The position numbers were made by a program, and so were the translations under genes. DNA of 64,000 nucleotides, from the NCBI GenBank assembly GCA_905182895.1, contig CAJJDD010000003.1:1-64000 (forward strand), in the 5' to 3' direction. The notes beneath the pieces are model-generated. The model saw nothing but the letters and a program-made list of their open reading frames with translations, was not told the origin of the DNA and searched no databases. Source of the stretch: Flavobacteriales bacterium UBA4466. GTDB taxonomy: Bacteria; Bacteroidota; Bacteroidia; Flavobacteriales_D; Sanyastnellaceae. This document shows, piece after piece, positions 55,568 through 64,000 of this stretch (its first letter is position 1; each line of letters opens with the position of its first letter).

Positions 55568-57200
55568 TAATAAACTAGCGGCATTTTTAAGAGCAGCGTC
55601 AGTAATCTGAGTTCCGCTCAACATCTGGGCTAGTTCATTTAGTACATCTTCTTGGCGGTGCAATCTTTCTAATAACGTAACCGTAGTAGTCTCGTTTTCT
55701 TGCTTAGAAACTTTGAAGTGTGCATTAGCTCTACTAGCCATTTGAGCTAAATGACTTACGACTAATATTTGAGAATGATCGCTCATTCCTTTAATTAATC
55801 CGGCTAGTTTGCTCGCTACTTCACCACTTATCCCAGTGTCTATTTCATCTAAGACAAGTGTTTTTATGCTCTTCTTAGATGCTACAGCTGCTTTGATTAA
55901 AAACATCACTCTACTGATCTCTCCACCAGAAGCTACTTTAGAAATAGGGGTTAGGGCAGTTCCTTTATTAGTGCTTACTAAGAACTGAATAGAGGTTTGT
56001 CCATAGTGGTTAAACTCTTCCGATACCGAAAGATCGACTTGGAATACTGCTTGAGGCATAGATAATTCCTTAAGTCCAGCGTTTATAAATTCTTCTAATT
56101 CGCCTTTTTTAGAAATTCTCTTTATATGTATTTTGTTGCTCAGTCCAGTAAGACTTTTAGAGCCCTTATTGATCTTGTTTTGCAAAGCCACTATCTCATT
56201 ATCGAAGTTTTCTGCTTGATTTAATAAAGATGAGAAGTTCTCTTTTTTCTCCAACAGCTCTTCGATAGAAGAGGTTCGATGTTTTAGAAGAAGTGTGTTT
56301 ACGCTATTCACTAGATCATTAACCTGTGCCAGACGCTCTTCATCAGGAGTGATTTTATCCGACTTGTTTCTTACCTCGTATGCTAAATCTTCAAGCTCGA
56401 GTTTAAGAGAGATAACTCTGTCTTTTAGCAAGTTTAATTCTTCATCAGGAAATTTCACAGACTCCAAAGAGTCAGAGGCTTGCTTAAGTAGCTCTAAGCT
56501 TCCATTATTATCGCTGCTTAGTGCTTCAGCAGAGATGTACACCTGTTTTCTTATTTCTTCAGCATTTACGAGTAGGTTAAGCTCGTCTTCTAAATCTGAG
56601 AGGTGAATGTTTTCTAAATCTATTTCAGACAATTCTCTTAGCTGAAACTCGTAGTAATCTTTATCCTGTTTAAGTTGAATCTCTTTGCTCTTTAGCTCAG
56701 CTAAGTCTTTAGCCAATGATTTATGTTCCTTGAGCTGAAATCTAAAAGCATTTATTTGCTAACCTATCTAGAATATTAATTTGTTCATGTTCTTGCTTAA
56801 TAAGCAAAGATTCATTTTGTGAATGAATCTCAATCAAGTACTTAGAAAGTTCTTTAATCTTAATTAGAGTAACTGGAGTATCATTAATGAATATTCTACT
56901 AGTTCCATTTATAGTAATTTCTCTTCTAATAATAGTTTCAGACGCAAAATCTAAATTATATTTAGAAAAAAAAGCTTTTAAAGACTGGTTGATTTCAAAA
57001 ACGGCTTCAATAATACATTTTTTATTATTTACGTAATTCTTATCTAAATCTGCATTCTGGCCAAGTAATAACCCTAAAGCTCCTAGAAGAAGTGACTTAC
57101 CAGAACCGGTCTCCCCGGTAATTACATTAAATCCAGAATCTAGATTAACTTCGAGTCTATCTATTAAAGCGTAATTATCTACAGAAAGTTTAGTTAGCAT
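55559..57200 (-). CDS. recN: DNA repair protein RecN (frameshift near 56730)
   Basis: MLTKLSVDNYALIDRLEVNLDSGFNVITGETGSGKSLLLGALGLLLG; VASGGEISRVMFLIKAAVASKKSIKTLVLDEIDTGISGEVASKLAGLIKGMSDHSQILVVSHLAQMASRA. Confidence 0.96.
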
Positions 57201-58093
57201 TAGCGGAGCCTTTCGTATTTGGGTATGTTTCCTGGGTCTATGACCATTAAAAGGTCTCTAACCTTTCGTTTTTCATCTTCAGAAGAATCTCTGTAAATGT
57301 TTAAAATCTCATCAGATTTAGCTATAAAGAATAACTGCATGTTATAGCTAGAGGGTTTGATTTGGTGAATAGATTTTAACGTGTTAAGGTCGTCTACTAT
57401 CCTAGTTCTAATAGCATCTGCTGAGTTGTACATTAAATCGAACCCTTGTCTGTGATAAGTGTAATTAATATCTCTTAGCGGTGCAAAAGTTTGACTTAAA
57501 ATATTCTCCACTAACCAGTACCTATTCCTATTGTTTTCCGAAGGTCTCCATCCCGATTCGCCAGCGTTTTGGCAGTTGGAAACTACCTGCTGAGCTTTTA
57601 GGAAGTTGTCTGTCCCTCCTAAAGGTGAATAAGAGTCATAATCCATCCCTAAGATGTAATACGCATAGAATCCTAAAACAGAAGATAAGTTGTCTCTATG
57701 CTGGTCGGTACTGAACTGAATAAGGGTATTTGGCTGAAAACTGAAGCTAAAGTCATTGTCATTAGCTATAAACACAGGAGTTTTATAATCTGAGTTATAT
57801 ACAGGACGGCTACTTTGAATTTGAATACTAGCGTCAAACTGAGTTTGTGAGATCGCATTGTCTATGGTGATTTGAATATTGCATTCAATTCGTTCGTAGA
57901 ATTCATAATCATCATCTGTCCATTTCCTGTTATTCATAAACTCTTCTATGCTACTCTTGAGAATATCATAGACAGCTACGTTTTCCTCTTGAGCTTTTGG
58001 AGAAAGCACACTTACCTCACATAATAACTCCTGAGAATTGGACGTAATGTGTGTTAGCACAAAGGCTAATAGAATGATTACTAGTTTATTCAT
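57200..58093 (-). CDS. DUF4835 family protein
   Basis: ELLCEVSVLSPKAQEENVAVYDILKSSIEEFMNNRKWTDDDYEFYERIECNIQITI...ILGMDYDSYSPLGGTDNFLKAQQVV; between recN and coaBC as is typical in Bacteroidota. Confidence 0.88.
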   Translation of the reverse strand: MNKLVIILLAFVLTHITSNSQELLCEVSVLSPKAQEENVAVYDILKSSIEEFMNNRKWTDDDYEFYERIECNIQITIDNAISQTQFDASIQIQSSRPVYNSDYKTPVFIANDNDFSFSFQPNTLIQFSTDQHRDNLSSVLGFYAYYILGMDYDSYSPLGGTDNFLKAQQVVSNCQNAGESGWRPSENNRNRYWLVENILSQTFAPLRDINYTYHRQGFDLMYNSADAIRTRIVDDLNTLKSIHQIKPSSYNMQLFFIAKSDEILNIYRDSSEDEKRKVRDLLMVIDPGNIPKYERLR

Positions 58094-59285
58094 TTAGATG
58101 TTCTGGTTATTATAAAATCTACTATGTCTGAAGCTACATCAGCCTTAGATTTCAACTCAAATCTAGTTATTTTATTGTCAGAATCGATAATGGAAATTTT
58201 ATTTGTATCCACACCGAACCCCGCACCTTTTTCTTTTAAACTGTTCAGCACTATAGCGTCTAAATTTTTAGATATTATTTTCTTTTTAGCATTTTCCTCT
58301 GCATTATTAGTTTCTAACGCGAAACCTAATAAATATTGGCTATCAGTCTTAGCAGAGCCTAGAGTCTTTATTATATCTGGATTAGGGATTAAGTCTATGC
58401 TAAAGGCTCCTTTTTTCTCTCTTTTGATCTTAGAGTCTGCTGTAACACGGGGTCTGTAATCTGACACAGCTGCAGCCATTACAGTAATATTCACAGTAGG
58501 GAAAGCGTTTTCACACGCTTCCATCATTTCCAGTGCAGAGGTTACTTTAATTAGTTTGATGTCTGGATTTGTGTTTTGCAGAGCGGAAGGCCCCGAGACT
58601 AGAGTAACTTGAGCACCTTGATTGGACAGCGCTTCTGCTATTGCAAATCCCATTTTCCCTGAAGAGTAATTCCCGATGAATCGGACTGGATCAATGTTTT
58701 CATAAGTAGGTCCAGCAGTAACAAGGGCTTTTCTTCCCGTTAGAGGTTTATTTGAGGTGAAAAAGTCCTCAATGGCATTGGCTATCTCTTCGGGTTCTTC
58801 CATTCTTCCCTTACCACAGAGCCCGCTGGCCAGTTCGCCTGAAGGGCTGTCTAAAACCGTAATCCCGCGTTTCTTTAAAACATCTAAGTTATCTTGGGTA
58901 GCTGAGTTACTGTACATGTCTAAATCCATTGCAGGAGCCAACATGACGGGGCATTTAGCAGATAAGAATGTGGCCAATAGAAAATTATCACAAGCTCCTG
59001 AGGCTAATTTACTTAAAGTGTTAGCCGTAATTGGAGCTATTAACATCAGATCTCCCCATAGACCAAGTTCCACATGATTAGTCCACTCTCCAGTGTTTTT
59101 GTCTTCTGTGAAATCAGAGTAAACCTTGTTTTTAGATAATGTGGCAAGTGTAAGAGGGGTGACAAATTCTACTGAAGAGGGTGTTAAAACTACTTTAACT
59201 TCCGATAAATTTGGAACTTTGTTGTAAAGGTACGTGCTTTTATAAGCGGCTATGCTTCCTGTTATACCTATTATTATTTTCTCTC
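58090..59285 (-). CDS. coaBC: Bifunctional phosphopantothenoylcysteine decarboxylase/phosphopantothenate--cysteine ligase (N-terminus in another frame)
   Basis: LMLIAPITANTLSKLASGACDNFLLATFLSAKCPVMLAPAMDLDMYSN...VTAGPTYENIDPVRFIGNYSSGKMGFAIAEAL; upstream frame KIIIGITGSIAAYKSTYLYNKVP. Confidence 0.95.
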
Positions 59286-59299
59286 TAGAAAATCATATT

Positions 59300-59332
59300 T
59301 CAAAAAAAAAAGATGGACAAAGCCATCTTTTA
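59300..59332 (-). terminator. Intrinsic terminator
   Basis: AAAAGATGG-ACAAAG-CCATCTTTT stem with a T tract on the minus strand; lies between rpoZ and coaBC. Confidence 0.65.
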
Positions 59333-59360
59333 TATCCTCTATAAATGTAAGAGAAAAATA

Positions 59361-59708
59361 TTATTTTTCAGAAGTTTCTTTTGGCTCAACAACTTCCGGC
59401 TGTCTGATATAAATTTTATCTTCTAAAAGCTCTTGGATAGCTATAGAGTGGGGCTTAGGAAGTCTTTCGTAAAATTTAGAGATTTCTATCTGCTCTCTGT
59501 TTTCGAAAATCTCTTCTAAGTTATCTTGTGTAGTAGCGAACTCCTCTAGCTTAGAGGTAAGTTCATCTTTCATCTCTTTGGCTATCTGGTTAGAACGTTT
59601 AGCCATTATTACGATAGCTTCATAAATATTACCATCAGTTTTTCCATCAATAGTTTTTAAATCTCTAGTGATAGTAGTTCTGGCTGCGTTCGTGTTTTTA
59701 TAATTCAT
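59361..59708 (-). CDS. rpoZ: DNA-directed RNA polymerase omega-like subunit
   Basis: ARTTITRDLKTIDGKTDGNIYEAIVIMAKRSNQIAKEMKDELTSKLEEFA; between bamD and coaBC. Confidence 0.8.
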   Translation of the reverse strand: MNYKNTNAARTTITRDLKTIDGKTDGNIYEAIVIMAKRSNQIAKEMKDELTSKLEEFATTQDNLEEIFENREQIEISKFYERLPKPHSIAIQELLEDKIYIRQPEVVEPKETSEK

Positions 59709-59723
59709 GTATCTTTTTTCAGA

Positions 59724-60962
59724 TTATTCACTTTCAATTAGTTCCAATTGCTTAACCGCGTTTTCATAAAGCTTTTCTGCTTCAGGTAAATACGTGCTGT
59801 CCGGAAAATCGGAGGCAAAGGTACTATAACTTTTAATAAACTCTCTATAACTTTCTGCTTTCTTACTGTCTAGGGCTGTTTCGGCTAAACTGTATTTCGA
59901 CATTAATAGGAGGTAGTTTCTTTTTAAGGGGTAATTAGGAAAGGAAAATTTCTTCTCAGCAAACTCTAATAAATCTATTGTTGCTTTATGGTTCTTATTT
60001 TCACTTAATACTTCAGCAGCATCCATAATTTCCTTTTCGTACGGTCTGTAGAAATCTTGAATTTGCACAACAGCTTCTTTTTTAGATTCTAACGAAGCAT
60101 CAGACTTAAGTATGTTGTTTAATTTCAATAGAACTAATTCCTCTTTCTTTTCTCCTATTGTTTGGAGTTTGTCGAAGGTAAGCTTGTAATACTGCTCAGC
60201 TTCTTTAGTCATTTCAGAATTCGGGAAAAACTTAATAAATGTATAGTAAGAGCTGACACATTGTCTATATCGCTCGTCTTGTTTATTTTCTATACTTGCT
60301 TCAGCATATTCATACCATGACTCTATTTTCAGGAAATACAACTCCTCTCTGAACTGAGAGTCTGGATATTTGTCTAACATAGTTTCTAGCGCTATGGTAG
60401 CAGATTTGTATTTCTGAGTTTTTACATATAACTGAGCTACTTCAAATGTTTTTTTCTCCAGTTTATAGCTTAACCGGAGCATCATGTTCTCACAGCTATC
60501 TTTTAGGTTAGAGCCTGGGTAGTTGTCTAAAAAAAACTGAAATTCATCTAATGCTGCCTTCGTATCTTTTTGGTCTAAGCTATAGTTGGGACTGTTGTTA
60601 TAACTACTCATAGCAGATAGAAACATTAGCTCTTCAGCTTTAGCGCTTGTCGTGAAAGTCCTAGCGAAATTCTTACTATAATAATTAGAAAGGTAATAAT
60701 CGCCTACACAGTAGTTGGTCTTGGCGTAGTAATAGTAAACATCTTCATAAAGAGCTGTACCTCTTACTATACCGATTAATTCATCGAAGATAGGTAGCGC
60801 TTTATAGCAGTCTCCTTCTTCGTAATACTTCACAGCATAATCGAATTTTTCTTGAATATTTTTGCTTCGCAACACTTTCCCATAACGCATAGTTCCATCC
60901 TTTTTACAGGCATGAAGAAGGAAGGTACAGCTTAAAAGAATAAGGATAAATCGTAAGTTCAT
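59724..60962 (-). CDS. bamD: Outer membrane protein assembly factor BamD-like lipoprotein
   Basis: Lipobox LLHACKKDG; KFDYAVKYYEEGDCYKALPIFDELIGIVRGTALYEDVYYYYAKTNYCVGDYYLSNYYSKNFARTFTTSAKAEELMFLSAMSSYNNSPNYSLDQKDTKAALDEFQFFLDNYPGS. Confidence 0.88.
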   Translation of the reverse strand: MNLRFILILLSCTFLLHACKKDGTMRYGKVLRSKNIQEKFDYAVKYYEEGDCYKALPIFDELIGIVRGTALYEDVYYYYAKTNYCVGDYYLSNYYSKNFARTFTTSAKAEELMFLSAMSSYNNSPNYSLDQKDTKAALDEFQFFLDNYPGSNLKDSCENMMLRLSYKLEKKTFEVAQLYVKTQKYKSATIALETMLDKYPDSQFREELYFLKIESWYEYAEASIENKQDERYRQCVSSYYTFIKFFPNSEMTKEAEQYYKLTFDKLQTIGEKKEELVLLKLNNILKSDASLESKKEAVVQIQDFYRPYEKEIMDAAEVLSENKNHKATIDLLEFAEKKFSFPNYPLKRNYLLLMSKYSLAETALDSKKAESYREFIKSYSTFASDFPDSTYLPEAEKLYENAVKQLELIESE

Positions 60963-61198
60963 TATAACACTGGTTCAGAAATAACTGATAGCGCGCAAAG
61001 ATAGTGTTTCAGATAAGTCCTTTTTACAAAAGTTGTGAAATCTATGATTCATTTGGAGAAGCTTTCTTTGATTTAGTCATTAGTTTGGGCAAAACGTATT
61101 TATTAGTTAACTTCCCGCTGCGTATTGGTGAGTTTTTATTCGTAAAGAGTCGCCGCATATATTACTTAGATCAAACGTCACTTTTAAATTTGTTTAAA

Positions 61199-62602
61199 AT
61201 GAAAACACTTATCTCACTTGCTTACCTACTTTTTTTCTGCTCGCTAATTAGTGCAGAGACTATTTCTGATAATTTTGAACTTGTAGACGGATGTTTAGAT
61301 GAGGAAGCGTGTAATTACAACCCAGATGCTTTAGAAGATGATGGATCATGCTGCTATTTATCTTGCGGTTGTACTGATATAAGTGCCGTTAATTATTCTG
61401 AAATAAATGAATGTGATGATAATTCCTGTTTGTATTTAACGGATTGCTCGCTGCTTGAATCTAACATCGAAGAGAACTTAGCCGTCTGCAGAGGAGGTTT
61501 AGTAGAATTGGAATCTGAATCTGAATATGCGGATGAGTTTGCTTGGTATTTGGATGGAGTTTTAGTTGGCAGTGAATCTAGCTGGAATTATATTCCTGAG
61601 ACAGCTGGAAATGAAGTCATCCATCTGGTTACCTCTAATGAGTTTTGTGTGGACAGTACTGAGGTTCTGTTGGATGTGTTTGTATTAGAATCTCCTGAAC
61701 TAACTCATACAGGATTGAATTTATGTGAGGGTGAGCTTACGGAGCTAACAGCTATTAGTGAATTCCAAAATGTTTGGATTTTCGGAGGACAATTCTTAAG
61801 TTTAAACGAATCCGTAACTATCGGAAATGGCGGGCTTTATTCTGTGGTTAATGTAGATGAGGATTGTGTTTCTAATTCTGTAGGAGTGGTAGTAACTGTG
61901 AGTACTATTCCAGTGGCAGAAATTACATATAGTTCTACAGACTTTTGTGAAGGGACCTATGTGTTGCTATTATCTGCTGAGGAAGGAGATCATTTATGGA
62001 CGTTAAATGGAGAGACTTACAGCACTAATTCTAGTACGCAAACTTCTTTAGAGGGTGAGTTTTTTTTACAGATAATGAATGATTCGTGTGCGTCTAATAT
62101 AGATTCTGTGGTATTAATAGAGAGACCATTTCCTATAGAGCCAGAATTAGAATTTACGGATGGCGTGCTGTACGCTACTGATATTGAAGGAGTAAGTTAT
62201 CACTGGTATGTCAGTGGAACTGAAGTAGCTGTCACGGAGGATAATTTTTATACTCCTACTATTAGCGGTGATTATATAGTGGAAGTTGAATCAGAGTTTG
62301 GCTGCGAAACTTCTAGTGAGTTACTATTGGTTAATGGGATTGACGAATATGGACCGATAGCAGAGAAGCCTAGTTTTTACCCAAATCCTATGAATGATCA
62401 AGGGACACTTCTATTAGGTTTAAGTAGATTTGATTCTATGCAAATAATAGATGTAAACGGAAAAATAATTCAGGAAGTAGGAAGTTTGGAGTTTTTACCA
62501 AAAGTAATTATCCATAGTGCCAACTTAGATTCTGGAATTTATTACATCAGATTAAAGAGAAAAGAGGGTGCTTATGAAAGCTTGAAGTTTATAGTAGAAT
62601 AA
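61199..62602 (+). CDS. Secreted protein with GC(L/T)D..A.NY Cys-rich motifs, Ig-like repeats and T9SS C-terminal sorting domain
   Basis: MKTLISLAYLLFFCSLISAETI; GCLDEEACNYNPDALEDDGSCCYLSCGCTDISAVNYSE; tail PSFYPNPMNDQGTLLLGLSRFDSMQIIDVNGKIIQEV...LDSGIYYIRLKRKEGAYESLKFIVE. Confidence 0.85.
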   Translation: MKTLISLAYLLFFCSLISAETISDNFELVDGCLDEEACNYNPDALEDDGSCCYLSCGCTDISAVNYSEINECDDNSCLYLTDCSLLESNIEENLAVCRGGLVELESESEYADEFAWYLDGVLVGSESSWNYIPETAGNEVIHLVTSNEFCVDSTEVLLDVFVLESPELTHTGLNLCEGELTELTAISEFQNVWIFGGQFLSLNESVTIGNGGLYSVVNVDEDCVSNSVGVVVTVSTIPVAEITYSSTDFCEGTYVLLLSAEEGDHLWTLNGETYSTNSSTQTSLEGEFFLQIMNDSCASNIDSVVLIERPFPIEPELEFTDGVLYATDIEGVSYHWYVSGTEVAVTEDNFYTPTISGDYIVEVESEFGCETSSELLLVNGIDEYGPIAEKPSFYPNPMNDQGTLLLGLSRFDSMQIIDVNGKIIQEVGSLEFLPKVIIHSANLDSGIYYIRLKRKEGAYESLKFIVE

Positions 62603-62622
62603 AACTAACCTAAGAGCCTATT

Positions 62623-63573
62623 TTAATAACCGTAACTACTCATTTTTTGAACTTTTAAGTAATGAACTTGTAGATCATTAATTTTTAAACATACAAAATA
62701 ATGTCCATCAGCTAAACCTGCTTCTGGTCTCCACGTGGATTCATATTTTTTTGCAGAAAGAACCTTTTCCTCTAAGTTGGCCACTTGCTCACCTTTCATA
62801 TTGAAAACTAATAGGCTAGCTCGGGCATCTTTGAAAACCCCATAGCTAATAGTTAATTCTTCAGTAAAGGGATTTGGATGTGCTTTATATATAACACCTT
62901 TATCTAAATGGATGTCATTCATTCCGTTTGCTCCGCTAGAATCTAAAACGATATCCCATACGCCTTCTAATCCGTCCTTTCCATTATCGAAAAGATTGAT
63001 TATCCTTTCGGTAGCGTTATACACTCCTGAGTTTACAGAAGCAGCAGCGTCAGCAGGAATATCCTCATCACCTGAGAAATACAACTGAGTGGTTAGTGTT
63101 GGACTGTTTGGAGGTGTGATTTTAAAATGAATATGAGAAGGTCTGAATTGTCCTCCAGATATTAAATATTTTCCAGGTTTTATAGTTTCGAACAAGTAGA
63201 ACCCTTCACTATTGGTAGTGACTTTTCCTCTTAGGTTATAACCTTGATTATCATAATCCCCATTATCATCAGCATGCCAGATGTCTACCACGGCACCTTC
63301 TATAAATTGAGAGCAATCTAACTTCATTACTCGCCCACTTATGACCAACTTAACACCACTCTCGGTGCTTTCAGCTAGCTGACCATCGATTAGTTCTGGA
63401 GGGTTTTCTGTATAGAACGGTCCTTGTCCATATAAATCTTGTGTAGTGGCTGTGCAGCCTATGAAATCTTTTTCGCTTTTCGTTTTTGCTTGAGAAACAT
63501 GAGGTATTACAGCAGCTCCAAGTGCTGCTAGTGAGGTGTTTTTAAGGAAGCTTCTTCTGTTGGCGTTGGACAT
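62623..63573 (-). CDS. Intradiol ring-cleavage dioxygenase-like protein with twin-arginine-type signal and T9SS-like tail
   Basis: MSNANRRSFLKNTSLAALGAAVIPHVSQA; DLYGQGPFYTENPPE...ISGRVMKLDCSQFIEGAVVDIWHADDNGDYDNQGYNLRGKVTTNSEGFYLFETIKPGKY...RPSHIHFKI; tail AHPNPFTEELTISYGVFKDARASLLVFNMKGEQV...LADGHYFVCLKIN. Confidence 0.87.
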   Translation of the reverse strand: MSNANRRSFLKNTSLAALGAAVIPHVSQAKTKSEKDFIGCTATTQDLYGQGPFYTENPPELIDGQLAESTESGVKLVISGRVMKLDCSQFIEGAVVDIWHADDNGDYDNQGYNLRGKVTTNSEGFYLFETIKPGKYLISGGQFRPSHIHFKITPPNSPTLTTQLYFSGDEDIPADAAASVNSGVYNATERIINLFDNGKDGLEGVWDIVLDSSGANGMNDIHLDKGVIYKAHPNPFTEELTISYGVFKDARASLLVFNMKGEQVANLEEKVLSAKKYESTWRPEAGLADGHYFVCLKINDLQVHYLKVQKMSSYGY

Positions 63574-63708
63574 TATGTAATGGATTTATAAGAAAAGGTA
63601 AAACAATCCCTGTATTTCGCAGGAGGCTTAACATAAGTTATGATGCTAAAACTAGCTCAAAGGTTGTATATGTGACTTGAGACTATCCTAATTAGGTTGG
63701 TATTTGTA

Positions 63709-64000
63709 TCAATCTAAAGAAATTAGCTCAAATGCAGCGCCATCTTCGAAGGTGTATCCATTGAGAAGAGATTTAGCCTCCATTCTCTTTTTTCCTTGCA
63801 TTTGTAGTTCTAATACTTCAATGAATCCATCAGTTGAGGCTACTAGTAATTCTTTATTGTGAATTTTAATAGTTCCTGGAATAGCTAGTGATTTTAGATC
63901 AGAAATTTTTGATTTGGAGATCTTGAATCCCGTCTTTTTGTCATCATTGAGAGTGGTCCATGCACCGGGAAAAGGGCTTAATCCTCTTATATGATCGTGT
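63709..64000 (-). CDS. fmt: Methionyl-tRNA formyltransferase, C-terminal part (runs off window)
   Basis: Minus-strand translation HDHIRGLSPFPGAWTTLNDDKKTGFKISKSKISDLKSLAIPGTIKIHNKELLVASTDGFIEVLELQMQGKKRMEAKSLLNGYTFEDGAAFELISLD*. Confidence 0.9.
   Translation of the reverse strand, partial: HDHIRGLSPFPGAWTTLNDDKKTGFKISKSKISDLKSLAIPGTIKIHNKELLVASTDGFIEVLELQMQGKKRMEAKSLLNGYTFEDGAAFELISLD

Noticed and set aside
1-64000. CRISPR array, prophage or IS element
   Set aside because: No spaced direct repeats, no Cas, integrase, transposase or phage structural genes were recognised on either strand.

Overview
A 64 kb AT-rich chromosomal window from a Bacteroidota genome, probably a Flavobacteriia/marine-type lineage. 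Evidence for this is the T9SS C-terminal sorting domains, TAnnTTTG-type promoter motif, Bat operon, GWxTD protein, DUF4835 and the serC-serA-DUF1015 cluster. Content is mostly core housekeeping and cell-envelope genes: a moxR-DUF58-bat operon, thrS-infC-rpmI-rplT, recA, bcp, priA, serC-serA-DUF1015-yggS, rny-zapA, an envelope/polysaccharide region with two tandem hybrid histidine kinases, recN-DUF4835-coaBC-rpoZ-bamD, and fmt at the right edge. One tRNA-Ser(UGA) and several strong intrinsic terminators are visible. I saw no CRISPR array, rRNA, IS element or prophage. The dominant anomaly is a very high density of reading-frame breaks, including in essential single-copy genes (thrS, infC, recA, serA, rny, recN). 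This points to indel errors in the assembly rather than biology, so many ORF-track entries are pieces of one gene and I report merged spans. Several gene ends do not match their neighbours (batA tail, a hexosaminidase-like tail, a HerA/DUF853-like tail, a truncated FKBP), suggesting deletions or chimeric joins. The most biologically interesting candidates are an NHLRC2-like protein whose thioredoxin cysteines are missing, an intradiol-dioxygenase-like protein with both a twin-arginine-type signal and a T9SS-like tail, an infC with no canonical start codon, and a coiled-coil ORF next to zapA. I found no convincing wholly new defence or mobile system.
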